Shown here one piece after another: positions 8,932 to 18,116 of a DNA stretch of 64,000 bases. A model generated the notes under the pieces. The model saw only the letters and a program-made list of their open reading frames with translations. It had not been told where the DNA came from and did no database searches. The DNA lies in the NCBI RefSeq assembly GCF_019145195.1, contig NZ_JAHSTW010000004.1, positions 310,001 to 374,000 of the forward strand, in the 5' to 3' direction. This DNA comes from Pseudomonas siliginis. GTDB lineage: Bacteria; Pseudomonadota; Gammaproteobacteria; Pseudomonadales; Pseudomonadaceae. Each line of letters opens with the position of its first letter. The stretch's first letter is position 1. A program made the position numbers and the translations under genes.

Positions 8932-10203
8932 TCAGAAGCGGTAAGTCGCGCCGACACCGAAGCCGTTTGCCGAGTTTTCATACTTGGCATCGTAGGTCTG
9001 GCCACGCGCGTTTTCGTTGCGGATGTTGACCGACTCTTCTTTCAGGTACGAGTACGCGACGTCGATGGTCAGGTCGTCGGTCGGGCTCCAGCCGGCACCG
9101 ATACTGAAGATGGTGCGGTCGCCAGTCGGGATACGTGGCGAGCGGTCTTCGTTATTGGTTGGCGACTGGTCGAAGGTCAGACCGGTACGCAGGACCCATT
9201 CCTTGTTCAACTGGTACGAGGTACCCACGGCGTACGCCCAGGAGTCATGCCAGTTCTGGTCTTCGTTGATCGAACCGAACTGACCGGCCAGCAGAGGCTG
9301 CACGCCGGAGTTCTTCACGGTGATCTTTTCCAGTTGGCTCCAGCGGGTCCAGGTGGTACCAGCGTAGACATTCCAGCGATCGTTGATTGCCTGGGTGACC
9401 GACAGGTCCACGGATTCCGGCGTGGTGATCTTCAACGAAGCGTCATATTTCTGATTGGCGCCCAGACCCGTCAGGCCCAGCACGTTGTAGTTGACCTTGG
9501 TGTTGCCTTCGAGCTTGTAATCGACCTTGGAGTGATAGGTCAGGCCCACACGGGTAGTGTCGGTGGCCTGGACCAGCAAGCCGACGTTGTAACCCAGCGC
9601 GGTGTCGTCACCCTTGATCTTGACCTTGCCATCCGGGAAAGCCTGAGAGATCGACAGGTTGGATTCCAGCGAGCCATCGATGCGGTTGATGGTCGGGCCG
9701 AAACCGATCGACACCTTGTCGTTGAAGGCGTAGCTGACGGTTGGCTGGAAAGTGATGACTTGCACTTCGGACTTGCTGCCGAAGTAACGACCGGCGAAGC
9801 CGTTTTCGTAATCCGTGATCAGGCCGAACGGCACGTACACACCGAGGCCGAATGCCCAGTGATCATCGATCGGTTTTACATAGAAGCCCATCGGTACGGC
9901 AGTGAGGGGCACCATGTCACCCTTGTTGCTGCCGCCATTAGGGCTGGAGCTGGTATCGCTGATATCGGTATGCGCGTCGACCAGGGCGACGCCGCCGGTG
10001 ACTTGTTCGCGCTTGATGCGCGCCATGCCGGCCGGGTTGCCATAAACAGTGCTTGCGTCGTCGGCAGAAGAAGATCGCCCGGCAAAACCAGTCCCCATCC
10101 CACTGATGCTTTGTTCGTTGAGGGCAAAACCTGCCGCGAAGATTTGTGTAGAGGCAAGGGTAACGGCGAGGCTAAGGGTGGTTTTGAGCATGACTTTTTT
10201 CAT
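8932..10203 (-). CDS. FadL/OmpP1/TodX-family outer membrane porin
   Basis: A 423-residue outer-membrane beta-barrel for uptake of hydrophobic compounds such as long-chain fatty acids. It has a signal peptide (MKKVMLKTTLSLAVTLASTQIFA) followed by the FadL N-terminal hatch pattern AGFALNEQSISGMGTGFAGRS and STVYGNPAGM, and it ends in a typical barrel C-terminus (GFGVGATYRF with terminal F). AGGAGT precedes the start. The fatty-acid assignment is at family level. The gene ends at the bidirectional terminator. Confidence 0.92.
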   Translation of the reverse strand: MKKVMLKTTLSLAVTLASTQIFAAGFALNEQSISGMGTGFAGRSSSADDASTVYGNPAGMARIKREQVTGGVALVDAHTDISDTSSSPNGGSNKGDMVPLTAVPMGFYVKPIDDHWAFGLGVYVPFGLITDYENGFAGRYFGSKSEVQVITFQPTVSYAFNDKVSIGFGPTINRIDGSLESNLSISQAFPDGKVKIKGDDTALGYNVGLLVQATDTTRVGLTYHSKVDYKLEGNTKVNYNVLGLTGLGANQKYDASLKITTPESVDLSVTQAINDRWNVYAGTTWTRWSQLEKITVKNSGVQPLLAGQFGSINEDQNWHDSWAYAVGTSYQLNKEWVLRTGLTFDQSPTNNEDRSPRIPTGDRTIFSIGAGWSPTDDLTIDVAYSYLKEESVNIRNENARGQTYDAKYENSANGFGVGATYRF

Positions 10204-10349
10204 TATTAGAACTCCTGGTGATCACCGGGGCGAAAATTACCAACATTTTCGTCCCAGCGCTATAGCCTGTATGCCTTGAGTTAGAGCGGTTTTGTAGGAC
10301 AATCCGACCAAAATGGCGACCTGATGCGAGAACTTGTGAAACCGCCCGG

Positions 10350-10832
10350 TCAGCAAGCGACCTGATTCAGCGGTGAAACACAGGTTTGCCAGGCATAGGT
10401 AAAGTCGCGCAAACGGCCTTGCGGTTGAAAGGTCTGGCGCCAAATACGTGCCATGCCGAGCAGGTCGGTCGGAGCGGGGAGGGTGGGATTCTGTTCTTCC
10501 ACCAGCAGCCAGGCGATGGCCGTGGCGTAACGCAGGTTGACGGTCAGTTCCAGATGCGGGCCGCTGAGGAACGCATGCTGACTGGCCAGGCCGCGCACCA
10601 GGCTGGCGCGCTCCGGATCGAGCGCCAGATAATCATCCCAGAGGGCCTGATGGCGATGCTCGGCAATCCGGTAGAGGCCGTGGCCACGGCGGTCATGCAG
10701 GGCAGACCCGAGGGCGGACTGGCTGGCGGCGATACCCAGCAGCAGGGATTCGGCAGTTGCGCAGTGGCGTCCCAGATAAATCAGTGTGGGACGGATCACA
10801 TAGCGGCACAGTTCGCTGGCAGCGATACCCAT
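10350..10832 (-). CDS. conserved protein of unknown function
   Basis: A 160-residue soluble-looking protein starting MGIAASELCRYVIRPTLIYL, with GAGGGTG as ribosome binding site six bases before the ATG. It is rich in His, Arg and Leu, with a segment HRHQALWDDYLALDPERASLVRGLASQ and a predicted mainly helical structure. I see no catalytic motif and no signal peptide. The coding bias matches its neighbours, and there is no competing plus-strand gene, so I accept it as real. No function is proposed. Confidence 0.7.
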   Translation of the reverse strand: MGIAASELCRYVIRPTLIYLGRHCATAESLLLGIAASQSALGSALHDRRGHGLYRIAEHRHQALWDDYLALDPERASLVRGLASQHAFLSGPHLELTVNLRYATAIAWLLVEEQNPTLPAPTDLLGMARIWRQTFQPQGRLRDFTYAWQTCVSPLNQVAC

Positions 10833-11053
10833 AACACCCTCGGTTCTTGTTGTTGAGGGCGAGTCCTGAAGGGGCCTTGGCAGCAGTGGATCGACTCAGG
10901 CTCGCCGCAAGCGGGTCAAGCCGCTTGAGTTGAAATGTAGTGTCATATTCAGCGTGTAAAGGCCTGTTTTTAAAATATTTCCGTCATCGCATCCCGGGCG
11001 TTAGATCGGAACATGCTTAGAAGCGCAGCGCTAAAAGTGAAATATCAGGCAAT

Positions 11054-11091
11054 AAAAAGCCCCGCTTTTCAGCAGGGCTTTGCTTTTGCAG
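11054..11091 (-). terminator. rho-independent terminator
   Basis: The stem AAAGCCCCGC / GCAGGGCTTT with a short loop and flanking A/T runs lies just after the stop of the 74-residue gene at 11104-11328. Confidence 0.8.
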
Positions 11092-11103
11092 CCTGTCCGG
11101 CTT

Positions 11104-11328
11104 TCAGGCAACCAGTGCCTGGCGGGTACGCTCGATCACGGCCTGCAGCGGTTCGGCGCTGGAGTATTGATCGGGGTACAAACGCTCGCTGTGACGAGCG
11201 ATGCCGTGTTCATTGACCACGGTGAAGCTGAAGCAGCCTTTGCGAGCGGCCATGATCAGGCAGTTCATTGGAGCAAAAGCGTTGGTTAGGGTGCGAATGG
11301 CATCCTGAGTCTGGATTTGAGTAGACAT
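11104..11328 (-). CDS. small DUF3509-like protein
   Basis: A 74-residue protein, MSTQIQTQDAIRTLTNAFAP at the N-terminus, with FSFTVVNEHGIARHSERLY and a helical end LQAVIERTRQALVA. The layout (N-terminal helix with 'NAFAP', a short beta sheet, then a C-terminal helix) resembles the small Pseudomonas DUF3509 family, of unknown function. It is a stand-alone gene with its own terminator. The upstream sequence contains three AACGTT repeats of unknown meaning. Confidence 0.7.
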   Translation of the reverse strand: MSTQIQTQDAIRTLTNAFAPMNCLIMAARKGCFSFTVVNEHGIARHSERLYPDQYSSAEPLQAVIERTRQALVA

Positions 11329-11784
11329 AGTTATTAGGTGTTCCTACAAATGACACGGATAAGAACCGTGCAACGTTAAAACGTTCCAGTAACGTTGATC
11401 ACCATTGATCGAACGAAGAACCCGACTGGAACAAAGCAGCCAGTTTGAAGCGCTGATAAGTGAGCGCGCTTGGGCTGGCAGGTAGGTACTTAGGAGGACA
11501 GGCATCACAGCGAGGGCAAAGGTTCTGGGCCCGGGGTGAAGATCCTGATCAATTTGCAGGTTGGTTCGGTCAGAGTAAGTGTTCTTCGCAACGCCCTTTG
11601 TTTTCTTTCAAAGGCAGCGTCGTCGCAAGATTTACCTGGAAACCATCGAGGGGTCGTTCCCGCTTTTTTCGGCAGTGTCTTCCTGTTGGAAGTTGACCGT
11701 GGGGAGATGTTCGACCGGAATTGACTTTCAGCTTGGTACTAACGCCGCGGATAGTAACGGATCCGTTCGGGCGAAGCAAACCCC

Positions 11785-12012
11785 ATGACCAAAAAAAGGA
11801 TCACAGGGAAAGGTCGTGTCGCACCGTCCGTCGGCGTGCAGGCTTTTCGCAGAGCCTTTCAGTCGCTCGCAGCTGCGCAAAATGACCCGAAAAAGCGCAC
11901 GCATATAACCGGCTCACAGGTACTTGTGCACATTAGTTGCGCAGAGCGCAACGCAACTGTCACATCGATCCTGACTCCAGCCGCTGCCTGTATCAAAAGT
12001 TTAAGTCAATGA
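11785..12012 (+). CDS. possible small basic protein, weak support
   Basis: A 75-codon ORF with an ATG start and a very basic N-terminus (MTKKRITGKGRVAPSVGVQA), continuing with FRRAFQSLAAAQNDPKKRTH. There is no good ribosome binding site: the sequence just upstream is GAAGCAAACCCC. No family is recognised. It is listed because it is the only plausible ORF in a 0.9 kb gap. It could be chance. Confidence 0.25.
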   Translation: MTKKRITGKGRVAPSVGVQAFRRAFQSLAAAQNDPKKRTHITGSQVLVHISCAERNATVTSILTPAAACIKSLSQ

Positions 12013-12111
12013 AAAATATCGTCTTTTTTTGTTGGTGAAAAAATCGTCAGTTTGACTGCGAGCCCCATTCCATAAGGCTTTGCGGGGATCGTAGAGCGGT
12101 TGTCCACTGAC

Positions 12112-12133
12112 TTATCCACAGCTTCTGTGGATT
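12112..12133. promoter_or_regulatory. inverted DnaA-box-like pair
   Basis: A perfect DnaA box TTATCCACA at 12112-12120 is followed by the inverted near-copy TGTGGATT at 12126-12133, giving ATCCACAG-CTT-CTGTGGAT symmetry. It lies about 110 bases upstream of the gene at 12240. Confidence 0.5.
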
Positions 12134-12239
12134 GTCCCTAGCGCTTGCTCTAGGACGGGCGTGCCGGGTTTTTTTCGACTTTACCTGTAAGAAAAAGAGA
12201 GTAAAGTGGCGCGCCTTCCGATCTGTCCCGCAGTGCTTT

Positions 12240-12563
12240 ATGAAGTTTCGCTCAGTATCAGACTCTGTTACCTCCAATCCGACCTCTGCTACCGCTCCCA
12301 AGCGTTTTTCCGTGCGTGTGGCTGAGTGGCTGCTCGATGCGCCGCGCCTGAGCGACAGCCCCAGCGCCAAACACCTCGCGGGCCGCCTGCTCAAGCAACC
12401 GGCCCGTGAAGGTGTGGTCGCTGCACAAAGTCGTCTCGGCCAATTGATCTGCCGTGAGTGCGGCAATGCCCGTGACCGGCGTATCGGTCAGGAGCTGCTG
12501 CGTCAGGCCGCCCGCGCCGGCGACCGTCGCGCACAGCAGGAACTCGGTCTGATCGAAGACTGA
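12240..12563 (+). CDS. small Sel1-like repeat protein
   Basis: A 107-residue protein starting MKFRSVSDSVTSNPTSATAP. The C-terminal two thirds carry degenerate Sel1/TPR-like helical repeats (AAQSRLGQLICRECGNARDRRIGQELLRQAARAGDRRAQQELG). Such repeats usually mediate protein contacts. There is no signal peptide. It lies 61 bases upstream of rmuC on the same strand and may share a transcript with it. Upstream in-frame codons exist, but ATG 12240 gives the Pseudomonas-like compact form. Confidence 0.75.
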   Translation: MKFRSVSDSVTSNPTSATAPKRFSVRVAEWLLDAPRLSDSPSAKHLAGRLLKQPAREGVVAAQSRLGQLICRECGNARDRRIGQELLRQAARAGDRRAQQELGLIED

Positions 12564-12624
12564 GCTGTCCAAGCCCAGACACCTTGGTTAACCTTCAGGC
12601 TTTATCCGATTGGCAGGAGTCGCT

Positions 12625-14103
12625 ATGGCTATGGACTTGACCAGCATATTGCTCGGTCTTGCGGCAGCAGGAGTGCCGCTGCTGGCGCTGGCTTGGCAAC
12701 TGCAACGCCGGGCCAGCAATGCCCAGGCCGATCTGGCCTTGCTTGAGGAGCGCCTGGCGATGGCGCAACTGGCCCAGGACGGCCTCACCGCGCAGCTTGA
12801 AGCGAGCCGCGATGAAATCGCCGATCTTGGCCAGGCCAACGCCGCCAAACAGGCAGACCTCGCCGCGCTGCGCCGCGAAGTCGAATTGCTGCAGATCGAA
12901 CGCGATGACGCCCGCGACGCCTCTCACGCCTGGAACCTCGAACGCGCCAACAAGGATGCTGAGTTACGCCGCCTCGACGCCCACGCGGCCTCGCTGAGTG
13001 CCGAACTTCGCGAACAACAGGAAAGCCATCAACAACGTCTCAACGACCTGCAAGGCTCGCGCGATGAGTTGCGTGCGCAATTCGCCGAGCTGGCCGGCAA
13101 GATCTTCGATGAGCGTGAGCAGCGCTTTGCCGAAACCAGCCAGCAGCGGCTCGGGCAGTTGCTTGATCCGTTGAAAGAACGCATCCAGTCCTTTGAAAAA
13201 CGCGTGGAAGAAAGCTATCAGGCCGAAGCCCGCGAGCGCTTCTCGCTGGCCAAGGAGCTGGAGCGTTTGCAGGCATTGAATCTGCGTTTGAGCGACGAAG
13301 CGACCAACTTGACTCGCGCGCTCAAGGGCCAGAAAACCCAGGGCAATTGGGGCGAACTGATCCTCGAGCGCGTTCTTGAACACGCAGGTCTGGAGAAGGG
13401 CCGCGAATACCAGACCCAGGTCAATCTCAAAGGCCCGGACGGTGAACGCTTCCAGCCCGATGTGATCATTTACCTGCCCGGCGACAAGCAAGTCGTGGTC
13501 GACTCGAAAGTCAGCCTCACGGCCTATCAACAATATGTTGCGGCTGATGACGACACGTTGGGGCAGATCGCGATCAAGCAGCACGTGTTGTCGCTGCGCA
13601 ATCATGTCAAAGGTTTGGCCGGCAAGGATTACAAGCGCCTGGAAGGCCTGCACAGCCTCGATTTCGTCTTGCTGTTCGTGCCGATCGAAGCGGCATTTTC
13701 TGCGGCCTTGCAGGCTGAGCCTTCGCTGTTTCAGGATGCTTTCGACCGCAATATCGTGATCGTCAGTCCGACTACGCTGTTGGCTACGCTGCGGGTGATC
13801 GACAGTTTGTGGAAGCAGGAGCGCCAGAGCCAGAACGCCCGGGAAATCGCCGAGCGGGCGGGTTGGCTGTACGACAAGTTCGTGTTGTTTATTCAGGATC
13901 TGGACGAAGTGGGCAATCGTCTGCAGCAACTGGACAAGGCTTACAGCTCAGCGCGCAACAAGCTGACAGAGGGGCGCGGTAATCTGGTCAGCCGCAGTGA
14001 GCAGTTGAAGTTGCTCGGTGCGCGGGCGAGCAAGAGCTTGCCGGCGGATTTGCTGGAGCGGGCGATGACGGATGTTGATGGGTTGGTTGAGTTGCCTGAG
14101 TAG
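12625..14103 (+). CDS. rmuC: DNA recombination protein RmuC
   Basis: A 492-residue protein with one N-terminal membrane helix (ILLGLAAAGVPLLALAWQL), a long coiled coil (roughly residues 30-190) and the C-terminal RmuC nuclease-like domain. That domain has GNWGELILERVLEHAGLEKGREY, FQPDVIIYLPGDKQVVVDSKVSLTAY and KGLAGKDY. RmuC limits inversions at short inverted repeats in E. coli and is a predicted PD-(D/E)XK-type endonuclease. The DSK of VVVDSKVS is the expected catalytic strand. ATG 12625 follows CAGGAGT at the correct distance. Confidence 0.95.
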   Translation: MAMDLTSILLGLAAAGVPLLALAWQLQRRASNAQADLALLEERLAMAQLAQDGLTAQLEASRDEIADLGQANAAKQADLAALRREVELLQIERDDARDASHAWNLERANKDAELRRLDAHAASLSAELREQQESHQQRLNDLQGSRDELRAQFAELAGKIFDEREQRFAETSQQRLGQLLDPLKERIQSFEKRVEESYQAEARERFSLAKELERLQALNLRLSDEATNLTRALKGQKTQGNWGELILERVLEHAGLEKGREYQTQVNLKGPDGERFQPDVIIYLPGDKQVVVDSKVSLTAYQQYVAADDDTLGQIAIKQHVLSLRNHVKGLAGKDYKRLEGLHSLDFVLLFVPIEAAFSAALQAEPSLFQDAFDRNIVIVSPTTLLATLRVIDSLWKQERQSQNAREIAERAGWLYDKFVLFIQDLDEVGNRLQQLDKAYSSARNKLTEGRGNLVSRSEQLKLLGARASKSLPADLLERAMTDVDGLVELPE

Positions 14104-14422
14104 GCGTCGTTTTTTGGGCTGATTTTGGGGGCATATCCGTTGCTGCGGTGATGGCGGCTGGCGGTTTCGCCCTTACGGCGACTCACTTTTTTTACAAACG
14201 CCTAAAAAAAGTAAGCAAAAAAACGCTTGCTCCTACGTTCGGCCCTCGCAAGCTCGGGTCCCTTCGCTCCGGGATCGATCCCTCCGCTCAGCCTTCCGAC
14301 GTCGCCGGTGAATCAAGATCAAAAGCACTCGAGCTTGCGCTCATTGTTGAGTGGGGCAGCTTCGCTGCTTTGCTTTTCTGTGGGAGCGAGCCTGCTCGCG
14401 AAGGCGTCTGCAAGGTCACCTT
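14104..14422. repeat. intergenic region with composite dispersed repeat and a single REP
   Basis: The region contains an AT-rich stem ACTTTTTTTA / TAAAAAAAGT (14185-14213), which is a likely bidirectional terminator between rmuC and the convergent sensor kinase gene. A repeat follows (CGCTCAGCCT, ATCAAAAGC, GAGCTTGCGCTCAT) at about 14277-14345, and then an unpaired REP at 14380-14403. The middle element recurs in diverged form at 49800-49860, also next to an unpaired REP. There is no gene here. Confidence 0.7.
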
Positions 14423-17400
14423 CTACAACGGCAAATACCGACTCAAAAGCGCCCGCAACGCTGCCGGCTTCACCGGTTTGGCCAGATAATCCAGGCCTGC
14501 CGCATGCACTTGCGCTACGGTCTCCGGGCGTCCATCCGCGCTGATGACCACGCCGGGTACCGGCTCGCCCAGGCGCGTGCGCAACCACGCCATCAGCTCT
14601 GTGCCGGTATCGCCGTGGTCGAGGTGATAGTCGACCAGCGCCAGTTGCGGCCGCACACCTTCATTCAATATCGCTGCGCATTCTTCGCGATTGCGCGCCG
14701 TCCACACTTGGCAGCCCCAGCGGCTCAGCAGGCTGTTCATGCCGATCAGGATGCTGTCTTCGTTATCGATGCACAGCACCTGCGCGCCGCTGAGCAGTTT
14801 TCCGTTCAGTTCCACCATGGCGCTAACTGGAGGGGTTTGCGTGCGGGCGATCGGCACTGTCACGCTGAACACACTGCCGCGCCCCGGCCAAGAACGAACG
14901 CGCAAGGTATGCCCGAGCACGCGGCACAAGCCGTCGGCGATCGCCAGACCCAGGCCCAGACCTTTTTCGGCGCGGGTCTGGTGGCTGTCGAGGCGTTTGA
15001 ATTCTTCGAAAATCACTTGCTGCTTGTCTTCCGGAATCCCCGGGCCGCGATCCCAGACTTCCAGACATAACTCGCCACCGCGCCGACGCACGCCCAGCAG
15101 CACCGGGCCTTTGGCATAGCGGAAAGCGTTGGTGAGGAAGTTTTGCAGGATTCGCCGCAGCAGTTTGATGTCGCTGTCGATGCGCAATTGACTGCCGCGC
15201 ACCCGGAACGTGAGCTTTTGCTCTTGAGCCAGCGCCTTGAATTCCGCGCCGAGGGTGTCGAACAGTTCATTGACGGCGAACGCTTTGCGGTCCGGGTTGA
15301 TCTTGCCGTTCTCCAGGCGCGAGATGTCCAGCAGATCGCTGATCAGGTCTTCCGCCGAACGCAGCGAGCTGTCGAGGTGTTGCACCAGCTGCTGCGCCTC
15401 TGCGCTCAAGCCTTCGTTCTGGTGGGAGAGGGCGGCGGAGAACAGCCGTGCGGCGTTCAGCGGTTGCATCAAGTCGTGGCTGACGGCGGCGAGGAAGCGG
15501 GTTTTCGACTGGTTGGCCGCCTCGGCATTGCCCTTGGCTTCGGTGAGCGCGACATTGAGTTGCGACAGTTCCTGGGTACGTTCGCTGACCCGTTGCTCCA
15601 GCCCTTCGTTCGCCTCGGTCAGCGCCTGTTCGGCTTCGCGGAACGCGGTAATGTCGGTGAAGCTCATGACAAATCCGCCGCCGGGCATCGGGTTGCCGAT
15701 CAGCTCGATCACCCGGCCATTGGGGAACAGCCGTTCGGAAGTGTGCGCGCGGCCCTGACGCATCCAGTGCAAGCGTCGCGCGACGTGCACTTCCGCTTCG
15801 CCGGGGCCGCACAAACCGCGTTCGGCGTTGTAGCGAATGATGTCGGCAATCGGCCGGCCGACGCTGATCAGGCCGTCGGGGTAGTTGAACAGCTCCAGAT
15901 AACGCCGGTTCCATGCCACCAGTTTCAACGACTGGTCGACCACGCTGATGCCCTGGGTGATGTTCTCGATCGCGCCTTGTAGCAGCGCGCGGTTGAACTG
16001 CAGCACTTCCGAGGCTTCGTCAGCGATTCGGACTACGTCCTCCAGCTGCATTTCCCGACCTTCGATGGCGGCTTTTACTACAGCGCGCGTCGAAGAAGCG
16101 CCGAGGACACCGGCCAGCAAACGTTCGGTATGGGCGATCCATTCACTGTCGGCGTTCTGGTTGGGGTTGAAACCCTTGCCCTGACGGTAGGCGAAGCGAA
16201 TGAAGCTCTGCCGCGCGCGTTCTTCGCCGACGAAACGCGCCGCCAGTTGCAGCAGATCGTCGATCTGCACCGCCAGCATTGAACGAGCATTAGGCCGCGC
16301 GCTGATTTCCTGACCGATGAAGCGCCCGGCCTGCCAGTGCTCGGAAACCCGCGTGCGCGACAGCACCGAGACCCAGGCGAACAGGGTGAAGTTACCGGCC
16401 AGCGACAGCACCACGCCTTGAGTCAGCGGCGTAATCGGCAGGTTCAGCGGATTACTGTGCAGCCACGCCAAGCCGGGGAAGCTCGCCAGTGACCAGCCGA
16501 GACTGTGCGCGGCAATCGGCAGCACCAGCGTGTAGAACCAGAGGAACGTGCCGGTGGCGAGGCCGGCGAACACGCCCCGGCGGTTGGCCTGTTTCCAGTA
16601 CAGCGCGCCGAGCATGGCCGGCGCCAGTTGCGTCACAGCGGCGAAGGCGATCTGGCCGATGGTCGCCAGGCTCGCGGTCGAGCCGAGCAAGCGATAACTG
16701 ACGTAGGCCAGCAGCAGAATCACCACAATACTCACGCGGCGCACCGAGAGCATCCACTGGCGGAACACCTCGAACGGGCGCTCGGCATTGTTACGGCGCA
16801 ACAGCCACGGCAACAGCATGTCGTTGGAAACCATGGTCGACAGGGCGACGCTGGCGACAATCACCATGCCGGTCGCTGCCGATGCGCCACCGATAAACGC
16901 CAGCATCGCCAGCGCCGGATGGGCCTGGGCCAGCGGCAGGCTGATCACGAACGAGTCGGGCAGCACGTGGCTGGGCAGCATCATCTGACCGGCAAGGGCG
17001 ATCGGGACCACAAACAGTGCGGCCAATGCCAGATAGGCGGGGAACACCCATTTCGCCAGACGCAGATCCTGCGGGTCGATGTTCTCCACCACGGTGACGT
17101 GAAATTGCCGCGGCAGGCAGATGATCGCCATCATCGCCACGCCGGTCTGCACCACCATCGATGGCCAGTTGATGGTTTCCTTCCAATACGCCTCAAGGCG
17201 CGGGGCGAGCATCGCCTGATTGAACAGGTCGTCGAAACCGTCATACAGGCCGTACGTGACGAAGGCGCCGACGGCGAGAAAGGCGAACAGCTTGACCAGC
17301 GACTCGAACGCGATCGCCAGCACCATGCCACGGTGGTGTTCGGTGGCGTCGAGGTTGCGCGTGCCGAAAACGATGGTGAACAACGCCAGCACCAGCGACA

Positions 17401-17893
17401 CGATCAGCGCCGTGTCCTGGGCGCGGGTGCCCATGGCATCGGCGCCGGCGCCGATCAGCAGGTTCACGCCAAGGACAATGCCTTTGAGTTGCAGGGCAAT
17501 ATAAGGCAAGACGCCGACCAGGCAGATCAGCGCCACCACCACCGCCAGCGATTGTGACTTGCCGTAGCGCGCGGCGATGAAGTCGGCGATGGAGGTGATG
17601 TTCTCCTGTTTGCTGATCATCACCATTTTCTGCAGGACCCACGGCGCGCCGACCAGCAGCAGGATCGGCCCGAGGTAGATCGGCAGGAATGACCACAGTT
17701 GTTCCGCCGCCTGACCGACCGCGCCGAAGAACGTCCAGCTGGTGCAGTAGACCGCCAGCGACAGGCTGTACACCCAGGCACGCACACGTGGCGGCAACGG
17801 CGTGCTGCGACGGTCGCCGTAGAAGGCGATGGCGAACATGATGGCCATGTAGGCCAGGGCAACGACGGCGATCAGCCCGGTGGACAACGACAT
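14423..17893 (-). CDS. SLC5-like transporter / hybrid histidine kinase / receiver protein
   Basis: A giant protein of 1156 residues. The first ~500 residues form a sodium:solute-symporter-like membrane domain (SLSTGLIAVVALAYMAIMFA onwards, 12-13 helices). A PAS-type region follows (SVVDQSLKLVAWNRRYLELF), then a coiled coil. The HisKA H-box is in KTRFLAAVSHDLMQPLNAARL. The HATPase blocks are LQNFLTNAFRYA, VWDRGPGIPEDKQQ and GLGLGLAIADGL. A C-terminal receiver has the phospho-acceptor aspartate in LALVDYHLDHGD. This is the CbrA-like transporter-kinase architecture, so it likely senses or transports a nutrient. No DNA-binding response regulator is adjacent. ATG 17893 was chosen over an upstream codon because it begins the first helix. 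Confidence 0.93.
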   Translation of the reverse strand: MSLSTGLIAVVALAYMAIMFAIAFYGDRRSTPLPPRVRAWVYSLSLAVYCTSWTFFGAVGQAAEQLWSFLPIYLGPILLLVGAPWVLQKMVMISKQENITSIADFIAARYGKSQSLAVVVALICLVGVLPYIALQLKGIVLGVNLLIGAGADAMGTRAQDTALIVSLVLALFTIVFGTRNLDATEHHRGMVLAIAFESLVKLFAFLAVGAFVTYGLYDGFDDLFNQAMLAPRLEAYWKETINWPSMVVQTGVAMMAIICLPRQFHVTVVENIDPQDLRLAKWVFPAYLALAALFVVPIALAGQMMLPSHVLPDSFVISLPLAQAHPALAMLAFIGGASAATGMVIVASVALSTMVSNDMLLPWLLRRNNAERPFEVFRQWMLSVRRVSIVVILLLAYVSYRLLGSTASLATIGQIAFAAVTQLAPAMLGALYWKQANRRGVFAGLATGTFLWFYTLVLPIAAHSLGWSLASFPGLAWLHSNPLNLPITPLTQGVVLSLAGNFTLFAWVSVLSRTRVSEHWQAGRFIGQEISARPNARSMLAVQIDDLLQLAARFVGEERARQSFIRFAYRQGKGFNPNQNADSEWIAHTERLLAGVLGASSTRAVVKAAIEGREMQLEDVVRIADEASEVLQFNRALLQGAIENITQGISVVDQSLKLVAWNRRYLELFNYPDGLISVGRPIADIIRYNAERGLCGPGEAEVHVARRLHWMRQGRAHTSERLFPNGRVIELIGNPMPGGGFVMSFTDITAFREAEQALTEANEGLEQRVSERTQELSQLNVALTEAKGNAEAANQSKTRFLAAVSHDLMQPLNAARLFSAALSHQNEGLSAEAQQLVQHLDSSLRSAEDLISDLLDISRLENGKINPDRKAFAVNELFDTLGAEFKALAQEQKLTFRVRGSQLRIDSDIKLLRRILQNFLTNAFRYAKGPVLLGVRRRGGELCLEVWDRGPGIPEDKQQVIFEEFKRLDSHQTRAEKGLGLGLAIADGLCRVLGHTLRVRSWPGRGSVFSVTVPIARTQTPPVSAMVELNGKLLSGAQVLCIDNEDSILIGMNSLLSRWGCQVWTARNREECAAILNEGVRPQLALVDYHLDHGDTGTELMAWLRTRLGEPVPGVVISADGRPETVAQVHAAGLDYLAKPVKPAALRALLSRYLPL

Positions 17894-18045
17894 GCAGCAC
17901 TCCCGACAAAAGACTCCCCGGCACTCCTGCCCGGGCGGACAGTCTCGCACGCGCGCGGCGGTTAGTCAGTGTCGACCAAGGTCGTGGCGTGGCGGGGTGT
18001 CGCAGGCGGGGTACCGGGTGGTTTTTGTGGTGACTGGGCGGACCT

Positions 18046-18113
18046 CTTCGCGAGCAGGCTCGCTCCCACGTTCTGGAATGCATTCCCTTGTGGGAGCGAG
18101 CCTGCTCGCGAAG
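18046..18113. repeat. REP pair (inverted, short spacer)
   Basis: Inverted REP copies at about 18046-18069 and 18090-18113 with a 20-base spacer. They lie in the gap between the end of the TetR gene and the start of the sensor kinase gene. Confidence 0.92.
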
Positions 18114-18116
18114 GCG

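Larger units (their letters stand above)
11329..12239. other. long intergenic region, mostly unexplained
   Basis: About 0.9 kb without a convincing gene. It holds the promoter of the 74-residue gene, a possible 75-codon ORF (11785-12012, ATG, N-terminus MTKKRITGKGRVAPSV) with weak support, and an inverted DnaA-box-like pair at 12112-12133. Base composition is less GC-biased than the neighbouring genes. I see no tRNA or insertion-sequence ends. Confidence 0.5.
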
